Part shown: positions 35,805-44,535 of the stretch, one piece after another
How positions within the stretch are numbered: position 1 is the stretch's first letter
Layout of the letters: every line of letters starts with the position of its first letter
Assembly: GCA_902789725.1 (NCBI GenBank)
Contig: CADAPC010000021.1
Coordinates: 30,485-94,484, forward strand
Source of the DNA: an uncultured Bacteroidales bacterium
GTDB taxonomy: Bacteria; Bacteroidota; Bacteroidia; Bacteroidales; Bacteroidaceae
Direction of reading: 5' to 3'
DNA: 64,000 nt
Program-made: the position numbers and the translations under genes
The notes under the pieces: model-generated
The model's input: the letters and a program-made list of their open reading frames with translations, nothing else
The model's database searches: none
What the model was told of the DNA's origin: nothing

Positions 35805-37133
35805 TTAGTTGGTGAATTGCTCTACATCTATATCAACGCGGTTGGGGAGTATGGCATTGAGCACGATGCCTACGATGGAAGCCATAGCCAGGCCTGAGAT
35901 GTTGACAGGCCCGATGGCGATGGAGTCGTTGGCTCCGTATTTCACGCCGATGGCAATGACAAGGATGAGTGCGGCAATGATGATGTTGCGCATCGATGAG
36001 AAGTCGATGTGTGCTTCCACCATGTTGCGGATGCCCACAGCCGAAATCATGCCGTAGAGGATGAGGGAGACTCCGCCGATGGTGGCGGCTGGCATCATGC
36101 TCACCAGACAGGCGAACTTGGGACAGAAGCTGAGCAGGATGGCCAGCAGGGCAGCCAGCCGGATGACTTTGGGGTCGTACACCTTCGTTATGTTGAGCAC
36201 ACCCGTGTTCTCTCCGTAAGTGGTGTTGGCTGGAGCTCCGAAGAGGGAAGCCAAGGCAGTGGCCACACCGTCGCCGGTGAGTGTGCGGTGCAGTCCTGGG
36301 TCGGCAAGGTAGTTCTTGCCCACAGTTCCAGATATGGCGCACATGTCGCCGATGTGTTCCATGATGGTGGCAAAGGCGATGGGCATGATGGCGATGATGC
36401 TGGTGAAGATGAGCGAGGTGTCAGGATTGTCCGTCACAGCCAGGATGGTGTTTTCGCGAGCTACAGGCAAACCCACCCATGCAGCTTGGCTGAAGGCGGC
36501 GAAGTCCACCTTGCCCAAGCAGGCAGCCAGGCCGAAGGATGCGATAACGCCCAGCAAGATGGGCACGATGCGGACAATGCCCCTGCCCCACATGTTGCTG
36601 ACGATGACCACCACAATGGCTACTAAAGCGATGAGCCAGTCGGTGGTGATGCTCGAGATGGCAGTGCCTGAGAGACAGAGTCCGATAGACACCACGATGG
36701 GGCCTGTGACGACAGGAGGGAAATACTTGAGCACTTTGGTTGAACCAAACCACTTGATGAGTGCAGCCATGATGAAGTAGCAGAGTCCTGCACATGCTAC
36801 ACCGATGCAGGCATAGTCGAGCGACAGGCTTTCAGACAGCCCCTTGTCTATGCCTATCTGCTTTATCGACATGTAGCCGCCGATGAAGGCGAAGGAGCTA
36901 CCCAGAAAGGCGGGCACTTTCATTTTTGAAATGAAGTGGAAAATCAGCGTGCCGATGCCAGCAAAGAGAAGGGTGGTTGACACGTTGAGGCCTGTGATGG
37001 CTGGCACCAGAATGGTGGCACCAAACATGGCGAAGAGGTGCTGAATGCCCAGAATGCCGAATTTTGCGTAGCCCAACTTGCGGGCATCGTAAATGCCTTG
37101 TTGTAGATTTTCCGCTGTTTCTTCTTTCTTCAT
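35805..37133 (-). CDS. uraA: uracil permease family (NCS2/SLC23) transporter
   Basis: A 442-residue inner-membrane permease of about 12-14 helices. UraA-type signatures are FGILGIQHLFAMFGATILVP at the start, PAFLGSSFAFIGGY, and the conserved GAPANTTYGENTGVLNITK (residues near 300), where the Glu binds uracil in E. coli UraA. It would import uracil with H+. It lies 24 bp after the purine permease gene and upstream of the Tsx-like channel, together forming a nucleobase-uptake set. Confidence 0.93.
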   Translation of the reverse strand: MKKEETAENLQQGIYDARKLGYAKFGILGIQHLFAMFGATILVPAITGLNVSTTLLFAGIGTLIFHFISKMKVPAFLGSSFAFIGGYMSIKQIGIDKGLSESLSLDYACIGVACAGLCYFIMAALIKWFGSTKVLKYFPPVVTGPIVVSIGLCLSGTAISSITTDWLIALVAIVVVIVSNMWGRGIVRIVPILLGVIASFGLAACLGKVDFAAFSQAAWVGLPVARENTILAVTDNPDTSLIFTSIIAIMPIAFATIMEHIGDMCAISGTVGKNYLADPGLHRTLTGDGVATALASLFGAPANTTYGENTGVLNITKVYDPKVIRLAALLAILLSFCPKFACLVSMMPAATIGGVSLILYGMISAVGIRNMVEAHIDFSSMRNIIIAALILVIAIGVKYGANDSIAIGPVNISGLAMASIVGIVLNAILPNRVDIDVEQFTN

Positions 37134-37157
37134 GATGAATAGGTGATTAAGAATAAC

Positions 37158-38456
37158 TTACAGCAAGATGTATCGAATGGCGAAGGTGACGGCCAGGATA
37201 CCCAGCGTCCAGTTCAGGTTTTCCCACTTGCGTGCTATGGCGTTGAGCACCACCCAGGAGATGATGCCAAGCAGGATGCCGTCGCTGATGCTGCTGGACA
37301 TGGCCATTGCAAAGAGGGTGATGAAGCAGGGAAGCCCCTCGTCGTAAGAGTTGAAGTCGATGTGTACCACACGCATGAACATCATCAGTCCCACCACAAT
37401 CAGCGCAGGAGCTGTAGCGGCTGAAGGAATGGACAGGAACAAGGGGGAGAAGAACAGGGAGATGAGGAAGCACAGGGCAATGGAGGCTGCCGTGAGCCCT
37501 GTGCGCCCGCCTTCACTCACACCGGAGGCCGACTCCACGTAGGTGGTGGTGGTGGATGTACCCACGCAGGCACCAGCGGTGGTGGCGATGGCATCGGCCA
37601 ATAAGGCGCGGTCCACACCCGGAATCTTGCCGTCCTTGTCGATGAGGTTGGCACTGCCCATCACGCCAATGAGGGTGCCGATGGTGTCGAACATGTCGAT
37701 GAAGAGAAAGGTCAACACCACCAGCAGCATGTCGAGCGTGAAGATGTTGTGCCATTCAAATTGCATGCAAAGGGGCGAAACGTCGGGAGGCATGCCCACA
37801 ATGCCTTGCAACTCTGTTAGTCCCATCGGAATGCCGATGATGGTGGTAGCCAGAATGCCTATCAGCAGGGCACCCTTCACTTTGTAGATGAGCAGAGCGG
37901 CGGTGAGCAGAATGCCGATGATGCAGAGGAGGGCGGTGCCGCTCTTCACTGTGCCCAAGGTGATGAGGGTGGCTTCGTTGCCTACGATGATGCCCGAGTT
38001 CTTCAGTCCTAACGAAGCAATGAAGAGTCCGATGCCCACAGAGATAGAAGCCTTCAGAGGCGTAGGGATGGCATTGACAATCATTTCGCGAATCTTCGTC
38101 ACGCTCATGATGATGAAGATAATGCCTTCCAGCAGAATGGCTGTCAAAGCAAACTGCCACGTGTAGCCCATGGTGAGGCAAACGGTATAGACAAAAAAAG
38201 CGTTCAGGCCCATGCCTGGAGCAAGTCCGAACGGCATCTTGGCATAAATGGCCATGACCAGTGTACCGATTACAGAGGCGATGACTGTGGCGGTGAACAC
38301 TGCGTTGGTGTCCATCCCCTGACTTGCCAATGCTGAGAAGATGCTTGGATTGACGGCGAGGATATACGCCATCGTCAAGAACGAGGTCAGGCCGGCCATC
38401 ATTTCGGTCTTGACCGAATGCTTCGTGGCGTCGAAGCCAAATAGTTTCTTTAGCAT
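37158..38456 (-). CDS. AzgA-type guanine/hypoxanthine permease
   Basis: A 432-residue permease of the AzgA (PbuG) branch of NCS2. It begins MLKKLFGFDATKHSVKTEMM and has GLTSFLTMAYILAVNP, GLAPGMGLNAFFVYTV, FLFIDMFDTIGTLIGV and the substrate region TSTTTTYVESASGVSEGGRT. These are characteristic of purine permeases for adenine, guanine or hypoxanthine. It is the first gene after the promoter at 38506, heading a same-strand run (azgA, uraA, Tsx-like, folP, cdaA, murF, synthetase). All spacings in this run are 81 bp or less. Confidence 0.92.
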   Translation of the reverse strand: MLKKLFGFDATKHSVKTEMMAGLTSFLTMAYILAVNPSIFSALASQGMDTNAVFTATVIASVIGTLVMAIYAKMPFGLAPGMGLNAFFVYTVCLTMGYTWQFALTAILLEGIIFIIMSVTKIREMIVNAIPTPLKASISVGIGLFIASLGLKNSGIIVGNEATLITLGTVKSGTALLCIIGILLTAALLIYKVKGALLIGILATTIIGIPMGLTELQGIVGMPPDVSPLCMQFEWHNIFTLDMLLVVLTFLFIDMFDTIGTLIGVMGSANLIDKDGKIPGVDRALLADAIATTAGACVGTSTTTTYVESASGVSEGGRTGLTAASIALCFLISLFFSPLFLSIPSAATAPALIVVGLMMFMRVVHIDFNSYDEGLPCFITLFAMAMSSSISDGILLGIISWVVLNAIARKWENLNWTLGILAVTFAIRYILL

Positions 38457-38505
38457 GTGTAACAGGTTTTTTATTGATATGAACGATTACTCATGATATT
38501 TTATG

Positions 38506-38513
38506 CAAAGGTA
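38506..38513 (-). promoter_or_regulatory. -7 promoter box for the purine permease run
   Basis: On the minus strand TACCTTTG followed by CA, 50 bp before ATG 38456. It may drive all seven genes down to the synthetase, since no other clear minus-strand promoter was seen inside the run. Confidence 0.6.
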
Positions 38514-38722
38514 CGACTAAGTGAGAGAAAAAACAAATAAATTTGAGTTTTTCCGAATGTGAGTACCTTAGATAACCATATCAACAGCACGATTAAATGA
38601 AAGAACTTAGCTCGGCGTAGCCAAAAACCAGATGAATTTGAGTTTTATTTTCCTCCCCGCCTTTTTCCTTTTCCTTCGCTGAATTGATAACTTTCAACAA
38701 TCAAAGCTTCCGCAGAATTATG

Positions 38723-38942
38723 CCAAAGCTTTCGTTGGCTTTCACCAAAGCTTTCGTTGACTTTCACCAAAGCTTTCATTGACTTTCACCAAAGCTTTCG
38801 TTGACTTTCACCAAAGCTTTCATTGACTTTCACCAAAGCTTTCGTTGACTTTCACCAAAGCTTTCGTTGGCTTTCACCAAAGCTTTCGTTATTTTCTCCC
38901 AAAGTATTCGCTGGTCTCTCCCAAAGCCTTCGATGATTTTCG
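38723..38942. repeat. ten tandem 22-bp repeats
   Basis: Ten units of exactly 22 bp. Seven are near-identical: CCAAAGCTTTC, then (G/A)TTG(A/G)CTTTCA. The last three drift. Each good unit contains AAAGCTTT, a palindrome. There are no spacers between units, so this is not a CRISPR array. Confidence 0.95.
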
Positions 38943-39024
38943 CCTACCTCCTACTGCCGAAATCCAAAGCGAAAATGTTGTCCCTGCGAAAAACGAATTT
39001 ACATTCCGTGGATGCATTGTATAA

Positions 39025-39131
39025 AGGTATGTTCTAAAAATTAGCTTTCAATTGTTTTTAGTTGATTTTGGAGTAGATTTGGGTGCAAGACCGCAGGGGC
39101 ATAGCGAGCTATGGCCCAAGAGAACATACCT
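39025..39131. repeat. palindromic dispersed element, copy 1
   Basis: A 107-bp element bounded by inverted ends AGGTATGTTCT (39025-39035) and AGAACATACCT (39121-39131), with an internal hairpin GGGGCATAG-CGAG-CTATGGCCC. Bases 39023-39120 match 54270-54367 at 97 of 98 positions. Confidence 0.85.
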
Positions 39132-39163
39132 AAACAATAAAAACGAAAAAAATGCTTTTTCGT

Positions 39164-39194
39164 TTTGTATTGTTCTCACTTATTTGTATCTTTG
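39164..39194 (+). promoter_or_regulatory. complete promoter, copy A of a duplicated 42-bp sequence
   Basis: TTTG (39164-39167), 19-bp spacer, TATCTTTG (39187-39194), 20 bp before ATG 39215. The surrounding 39153-39194 is repeated at 43159-43200 with two differences. Confidence 0.8.
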
Positions 39195-39214
39195 CCACGC
39201 AAATATCGTAAACT

Positions 39215-39724
39215 ATGCTTACCAAAGCCCTTATTCCTTCCTTTGTGGCATTGCTCCTCCCTTGGACAATGATGGCTCAGTACTGCCAGCAAGACGGATT
39301 TACGCTGCGCCGGCAGAACGACAGCCTTTATTGGCTCGATGACTGGCGACTGCCTTACCCCGTCTATCAGTTCCAGACAGGCGATGTTGATGGCGACGGA
39401 AAGGTGGATGCGATGGTGGGGGTGGTGAAATCCACCCGCTTCTATCCGGAGAGTGGGCGCAGGCTCTTCATCTTCAAGCATGTGAATGGACACAAAGCTC
39501 GCCCCCTGTGGCTCGGCTCCAAACTGGGCGGCATCCTCGAGGACTTCCGTTTCCTGCCACCAGCCAAAGGCGAAGGTGCAGGGCGAATCCGCACTCTCGA
39601 ACTCACAGCCGACTCCCTCTATGTGGTGGCCGACTACCGCTGGGGCAAGTTTGGAATGAATTTCGACCATTATATCATCAAAGCTGTTGACAAACAAACT
39701 GCATTAAAAACCTTTAGCCAATGA
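39215..39724 (+). CDS. exported FG-GAP-like protein
   Basis: A 169-residue exported protein with signal peptide MLTKALIPSFVALLLPWTMMAQ. Near residue 50 stands GDVDGDGKVDAMVGVV, a calcium-loop motif of FG-GAP/VCBS beta-propeller repeats, though only one repeat is evident, so the protein is too short for a whole propeller. The rest is beta-rich (SGRRLFIFKHVNGH, SLYVVADYRWGKFGMNFDHY). Its last 4 bp overlap the DUF3160 gene (ATGA), which implies coupled translation and a common process. The function is unknown. Confidence 0.8.
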   Translation: MLTKALIPSFVALLLPWTMMAQYCQQDGFTLRRQNDSLYWLDDWRLPYPVYQFQTGDVDGDGKVDAMVGVVKSTRFYPESGRRLFIFKHVNGHKARPLWLGSKLGGILEDFRFLPPAKGEGAGRIRTLELTADSLYVVADYRWGKFGMNFDHYIIKAVDKQTALKTFSQ

Positions 39725-42156
39725 AAGCAAAACTCTTTTTCGTGGCTTGCGTGGCGGGCCTCATAGCCGCCTGCAGCCAAAAACAAAGTGTTGTGTCGGT
39801 GCCAGAGTCGCAAATCGACGTGGAAAAGCTTCTCGACAGCATCGACTACAACATGGATGTGACAGGACTTTCTCTGAGCGACGTGGTTGTGCTGAGCAAT
39901 GCACCCGCTGCACGCCAGGGATTCCCCTTCAAGGATGCCTTCATCCGCGGAGTGTACGAAGGCACCACTTGGTACGACTCCCTCATGTGGGCGTTTGATG
40001 AAAAAACCTCGTTCGAAAATGTAGAAGAGAAGGAAGACGAATCCTGGCGCGACTTCTACTATCGTGCCAGCGAAGAAACAGGGCTTCTGAAGTTTAGCGA
40101 CGAAGAAAAAGCCTTCATCAAGCGGCTTCAAGCACGGGCCGATGAACTGAGAAAACTGAACTTCGACGTGCCTGAAGACCTTCGGGTGAACATGCAAAAC
40201 CTCATCAATGCGTCGCAGCTGACACATTTTGATGAGCGGCTCAGCCAGCAGCTGGCACAAGACGGATTCGCCATCGTGCCAGCCAATCACGACCAGCTCT
40301 TCCACGTCTATGAGCAGAACGACTACCAGAGCCTGCCCAGTTTCGTCACCACCGACCTCTACCTGCAGCTCTATCACCTCTACTTCGACAGCATGCTCAA
40401 GGAAATAGAGCAAACATCGCTCTCGAAGCTCGTTGTGGAGATGACGCGCAACCTCTACGATGCCATGCACCAGCAAGCCAACACCGCTGCTAACGAGGAC
40501 ATTCGCGCCTATGCCCACCACAATGCAGTCTTCTTTGCTGTTGCCCACAAGCTTTTGACGGGGCAGTCGATTGGCTCTGCCGACGAAGAAGAGGAAGCCA
40601 AGCCCGAGGTGGAGAAGGTGATGAAGTCGGAGAACGATTTCAGCCTCTTCATGAAGGACTACAACGAAATCGCCTTCCCCTACAGCCTCTTCCGTCCTCG
40701 TGGACACTACACCCGCAGCGAAACCCTTCAGCGTTATTTCCGCGGAATGATGTGGCTGCAGAGTGTGCCTTTCGGAATGGACAATCCTGACGAAGTGTGT
40801 GAAGCCGTCGTGATGGCATACGCCTTGGCGAACAATCCTGTGGCAAAGAAGAACTACGACACCTACAACAAGCTCATCACCTATCTGATGGGTCAGCCCG
40901 ACAATCTCTCCATCCTGCAAGTCATTGACGAAGTGAAAAAGACAGGGCTCACGCTCGAAAGCCTCCTCGCCAATCAGCAGGAGATGAGCCGTCTGAAGAA
41001 GAACCTTGAGGAGATGGGCAACGGGCAGACACGCATTCGCCCTAAGTTTGAGAAGACCAGCCACAACAAAATCTGCCTCATGCCTCAACGCTACCAACCT
41101 GATGCCGAAGTGTTGCAGGAAACGGTTGACTACGACAGCCACCCCACCCTTCGCGCTGTGCCCAAGGGACTCGATGTCTTTGCCGCAATGGGTGTGTCGG
41201 CTGCCGAAAAACTCCTTGTGGAGGAACAGCAGCAATGGGACGGATTCAAGCCGGCATTGGAACAGATGAAGGAACGCATGAACGAGATTGAATGGAAGGA
41301 AACCATTGCCACCCAGTGGATGCAGACGCTGAAGGTGATGGCCAACCAAAAGGACAACCAGTCGCAACTCCCTTACTTCATGCAGAACCCCGAGTGGAGC
41401 AAGAAGGACCTGAACGCTGCGCTTGCTTCGTGGGCGGAACTGAAGCACGACGCCATCCTCTATGCCAAGCAACCTTTCGGTGCTGAGTGTGGGGGTGGAG
41501 GCCCTCCAGAACCCGTCACCAAAGGCTACGTGGAGCCAAACGTTGCCTTCTGGAAGAAAGCCATCGAACTGCTCGACAACACAGCCCAACTGCTTCAGCA
41601 GCAGGATATGCTCACCGAGAAAATCGGCAGCGCTACCGACCGCATGAGGCAAGAAGTAAAATTCTTGCTGAAAATCAGCGAAAAGGAACTGGCAGGCACA
41701 CCACTGGCCGACGAAGAATATGACCAGCTGGAGTACATCGGGGCCACGTTTGAGAACATTTCGCTCGACCTTGTACGCGAGGAAGACCAATACCTGATGG
41801 GTTGGAGCGATGTGGAGGGAGCCGACAAGAAAGTAGCTCTTGTGGCTGATGTCTATACTGCCAATGCCGACAACAACCCCGAGAAGAGCATTCTCTTCGA
41901 GGCGGTGGGCAATGCCGACGAAATCTATGTAGTGGTGGAAATAGAGGGGGACCTCTATCTTATGCGGGGTGCTGTGCTGAGCTATCGCGAGTTTATTCAA
42001 CCTATTGGCGAACAGCGGCTCACCGACGAGGAGTGGCAGGAAATGTTGGAAAAGAATCCTCGCAAAGGTGTGCCAGAATGGATGAAGAGAATCATTGTAC
42101 CTTTGGAAAAGACCCCCGAAGTGAATGAGGAATATTTCTACAGTTCTGGTTGTTAG
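39721..42156 (+). CDS. DUF3160 lipoprotein
   Basis: An 811-residue lipoprotein: signal peptide ending GLIAAC (Cys18). The body matches the DUF3160 family as I remember it: the opening LLDSIDYNMDVTGLSLSDVV, then SLPSFVTTDLYLQLYHLYFD, and a mostly helical middle with ALANNPVAKKNYDTYNKLI. The C-terminal part has GYVEPNVAFWKKAIELLDN and ends in EEYFYSSGC. No enzyme motif is clear. The 4-bp overlap with the gene before and the 32-bp overlap with capA behind point to a tight operon. A role in envelope or polymer metabolism is only a guess from capA. Confidence 0.85.
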   Translation: MKAKLFFVACVAGLIAACSQKQSVVSVPESQIDVEKLLDSIDYNMDVTGLSLSDVVVLSNAPAARQGFPFKDAFIRGVYEGTTWYDSLMWAFDEKTSFENVEEKEDESWRDFYYRASEETGLLKFSDEEKAFIKRLQARADELRKLNFDVPEDLRVNMQNLINASQLTHFDERLSQQLAQDGFAIVPANHDQLFHVYEQNDYQSLPSFVTTDLYLQLYHLYFDSMLKEIEQTSLSKLVVEMTRNLYDAMHQQANTAANEDIRAYAHHNAVFFAVAHKLLTGQSIGSADEEEEAKPEVEKVMKSENDFSLFMKDYNEIAFPYSLFRPRGHYTRSETLQRYFRGMMWLQSVPFGMDNPDEVCEAVVMAYALANNPVAKKNYDTYNKLITYLMGQPDNLSILQVIDEVKKTGLTLESLLANQQEMSRLKKNLEEMGNGQTRIRPKFEKTSHNKICLMPQRYQPDAEVLQETVDYDSHPTLRAVPKGLDVFAAMGVSAAEKLLVEEQQQWDGFKPALEQMKERMNEIEWKETIATQWMQTLKVMANQKDNQSQLPYFMQNPEWSKKDLNAALASWAELKHDAILYAKQPFGAECGGGGPPEPVTKGYVEPNVAFWKKAIELLDNTAQLLQQQDMLTEKIGSATDRMRQEVKFLLKISEKELAGTPLADEEYDQLEYIGATFENISLDLVREEDQYLMGWSDVEGADKKVALVADVYTANADNNPEKSILFEAVGNADEIYVVVEIEGDLYLMRGAVLSYREFIQPIGEQRLTDEEWQEMLEKNPRKGVPEWMKRIIVPLEKTPEVNEEYFYSSGC

Positions 42157-43066
42157 CCTGTTGTTAAACCTGTCTATGTTGAGTGTGTCGGCACAGCGTC
42201 CCGACACACTCAGCATTCTGTTTACTGGCGACATTTTGCTGGATCGTGGTGTGCGGAGAGAAATCGACCTTCATGGTGTGGATCATCTCTTCTCCAACGG
42301 CATCGACTCCCTCTTTCAGCAGGCTCAGTTGGTGGTGGGGAATTTGGAGTGTCCGGCCACCAAAATCAGCGAACCCGTCTTCAAGCGCTTCATCTTCCGA
42401 GGCGAACCCGAATGGCTCGACGCACTCCAGCGGCACGGCTTCACGCATCTGAATCTGGCCAACAACCACTCTATCGATCAAGGGCGGAGGGGATTGATGG
42501 ATACTCAAAAGAACATCGTTTCGGCTCAAATGACTCCCATCGGTGCCGGAGCGAACATGCAGGAAGCTTCCCGCCCTGTCCTCTTGGCCGAACATCCGCG
42601 AAAAGTGTGGATGTTGGCTTCGCTCAGGTTGGCGCTTGAAAACTATGCCTATCTGGAAGATGAACCCTGCGTCAGCCAAGAACCGATGGATTCACTCATT
42701 GCTCGCATCAGGCAACTTCGTAAAGCCGATCCTGCAGCCGTCATCATCGTCTCTCTCCATTGGGGGGGTGAACACACTCTCAAACCTGTACCTCGCCAGC
42801 GCTTAGAAGCTCAAAAGCTTCTGCTGTCAGGTGCCGACATCTTGATATGTCACCACACGCACACGCTCCAAACCATCGAAACTTTTCGGGGAAAGAAAAT
42901 CTACTACAGCATAGGCAATTTCATCTTCGATCAAGCCAAGCCTCTCAACAGCAAAGCATGTATGGTAAGGTTGGACATCACCGCCAATCAGCTGAGTGCT
43001 TCCACCATTCCGATAGAAATACGCAAGTGTGTTCCCTATCTGCATGCGGCTATGCCTCCTGAATGA
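42125..43066 (+). CDS. CapA-family (metallophosphatase-like) protein
   Basis: A 313-residue exported protein of the CapA/PgsA family, with a signal peptide to about residue 23. It shows the metallophosphatase-type motifs ILFTGDILLDRGVR, VVGNLECPATKI, LNLANNHSIDQGRRGL, VIIVSLHWGGEHT and ICHHTHTLQTIE, then YSIGNFIFDQ. In Bacillus relatives the protein takes part in poly-gamma-glutamate anchoring; no other genes for that polymer are nearby here. The start overlaps the DUF3160 gene by 32 bp, so it is the third member of the trio. Confidence 0.92.
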   Translation: MRNISTVLVVSLLLNLSMLSVSAQRPDTLSILFTGDILLDRGVRREIDLHGVDHLFSNGIDSLFQQAQLVVGNLECPATKISEPVFKRFIFRGEPEWLDALQRHGFTHLNLANNHSIDQGRRGLMDTQKNIVSAQMTPIGAGANMQEASRPVLLAEHPRKVWMLASLRLALENYAYLEDEPCVSQEPMDSLIARIRQLRKADPAAVIIVSLHWGGEHTLKPVPRQRLEAQKLLLSGADILICHHTHTLQTIETFRGKKIYYSIGNFIFDQAKPLNSKACMVRLDITANQLSASTIPIEIRKCVPYLHAAMPPE

Positions 43067-43169
43067 CAAACTCTTCAACAACTTGTTTGTTTGTCATCAT
43101 TTTTTCCTACCTTTGGCTTTGCTGCAAGTACTTGCATTCGGCAATAAAACAGAAAAATTGCTTTTTCGT

Positions 43170-43200
43170 TTTGTATTGTTCTCACTTATTCGTACCTTTG
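43170..43200 (+). promoter_or_regulatory. complete promoter, copy B of the duplicated 42-bp sequence
   Basis: TTTG (43170-43173), 19-bp spacer, TACCTTTG (43193-43200), 21 bp before ATG 43222. Bases 43159-43200 equal 39153-39194 at 40 of 42 positions. Confidence 0.8.
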
Positions 43201-43221
43201 TCCCCACTAAAACTAACGGCA

Positions 43222-44496
43222 ATGAATAAAAAGTCTATCTTCCTAACCTATTTAGCACTGCTGCTCTCTGCCACAACTGTGGCTCAACCCCGTTTTCAGG
43301 AGGTGATGGCAGCCATGGAACGTGCTAACGATTACTTTATCAACAAGTATCCTGATCCTGGTAAACCAACGTTCGTGAAGAAGGAACGTCCCTCAAACCT
43401 TTGGACACGTGGCGTCTATTTCGAAGGACTAATGGCTCTTACGGAACTGGAGCGTCTGACAGGTGGAGAGAAGTTCAATCGCTACGAAAAGTACATCATG
43501 GATTGGGGCACAGCTCACCGCTGGACACCGCGCAATGGTGTGACCACTCGCGATGCCGATGACTATTGCTGCAGCCAGACTTATTTAGATATGTATGTGC
43601 GGAAGCATGACGAGCAGATGCTCACCCCCACCGTACAGTGTATGGACAATGTGATTGCAGCTCGCCAAGTGCCTTGGGTAGCTGGTGGACAGACAAAGTC
43701 GGATGGCAGCTTTGGCGACTGGACTTGGATTGATGCCATACAGATGGGATTGCCTGTGCTGTCTAAGTTGACTCGTATTTGCTACTTTGCAGGCGACAAA
43801 GATGCTTCCCGGTATGTGGCTCAGGGATGGAACATGTATGCTGCTTCTCGTAACACTATTGGAGGGGGGTTGCTCAACCTGCAGGACGGCCTTTGGTGGC
43901 GCGACAAGGATTTTGTGCCTCCCTACAAAGAACCTAATGGCGAGGACTGCTATTGGAGCCGGGGCAACGGATGGGTTTATGCCGCACTGGTCAGAGCAAT
44001 GGATGCGATGCTGGTGAGCAAACAGGCTCAGGCTCCTGATTTTCTTGAACCGTTGGGCGAAAAGAAATGGAAGAACATCGGGGAAGATGCTCACTTCAAG
44101 GACGAAATGAAGGATTATCTCCTCATGACCAAGGCTCTGCTGAAGTGCCAACGCCCAGACGGCTTTTGGAATGTGTCGCTCCACGACGGAAGTAATTATG
44201 GTGGGGTAGAACTTTCAGGTACAGCCCTTTTCATCTACGGAATGGCTTGGGGCGTAAGGCACGGCTATCTGCCTAAGAAGACTTACCTGCCCGTCATCTA
44301 CCATTCGTGGAAGGCAATGGTGAAGACTTGCTTGCACACGAATGGAAAATTAGGCTTTGTGCAGGGTACAGGCAAGGAACCGAAGGACGGACAGCCCGTG
44401 ACTTTCGACAGCGAGCCCGACTTCGATGACTACGGTTTGGGTTGCTTCCTACTCTGCGGAAGCGAAGTGGCCAGGTTGGTGGCTCCTCGAAATTAG
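43222..44496 (+). CDS. GH105-type unsaturated rhamnogalacturonyl hydrolase
   Basis: A 424-residue secreted enzyme: signal peptide to about residue 22 (TTVAQ). The family pattern is visible: ANDYFINKYPDPGKP, NLWTRGVYFEGLMAL, DADDYCCSQTYLDMY, the presumed catalytic Asp in WIDAIQMGLPVLSKL (about residue 171), WSRGNGWVYAALVRAMD and CQRPDGFWNVSLHD. Such enzymes remove the unsaturated uronic acid left by pectin lyases. ATG 43222 is chosen because it follows the promoter and starts the signal peptide, rather than an in-frame codon at 43063. It is probably transcribed alone. Confidence 0.9.
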   Translation: MNKKSIFLTYLALLLSATTVAQPRFQEVMAAMERANDYFINKYPDPGKPTFVKKERPSNLWTRGVYFEGLMALTELERLTGGEKFNRYEKYIMDWGTAHRWTPRNGVTTRDADDYCCSQTYLDMYVRKHDEQMLTPTVQCMDNVIAARQVPWVAGGQTKSDGSFGDWTWIDAIQMGLPVLSKLTRICYFAGDKDASRYVAQGWNMYAASRNTIGGGLLNLQDGLWWRDKDFVPPYKEPNGEDCYWSRGNGWVYAALVRAMDAMLVSKQAQAPDFLEPLGEKKWKNIGEDAHFKDEMKDYLLMTKALLKCQRPDGFWNVSLHDGSNYGGVELSGTALFIYGMAWGVRHGYLPKKTYLPVIYHSWKAMVKTCLHTNGKLGFVQGTGKEPKDGQPVTFDSEPDFDDYGLGCFLLCGSEVARLVAPRN

Positions 44497-44535
44497 AATA
44501 TGGGAAAATAATCACTTAAACAGACAAACGGCAGA

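Larger units (their letters stand above)
38457..39214. other. 758-bp intergenic region holding promoters and repeats
   Basis: No gene was found. Contents in order: the promoter of the purine permease (38506-38513), a leader-type repeat shared with 6340-6450, a ten-unit 22-bp tandem array (38723-38942), the palindromic element 39025-39131, and the promoter of the next plus-strand gene (39164-39194). Confidence 0.7.

Noticed and set aside
38723..38942. CRISPR array
   Set aside because: Units are contiguous 22-bp copies without unique spacers, and no cas genes are in the window.
39670..42234. 854-codon open frame on the minus strand opposite the DUF3160 gene
   Set aside because: It has no start context, no domain, and a composition rich in His, Val and Leu that follows from the codon bias of the sense gene. 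It is a shadow.
42764..42772. G7 run in the capA gene as a phase-variable tract
   Set aside because: Seven bases are short, and several G6-G7 runs occur in this window; only the nine-base runs stand out.
43063..43221. Upstream extension of the GH105 frame
   Set aside because: It runs through the promoter copy B; the signal peptide starts at 43222.
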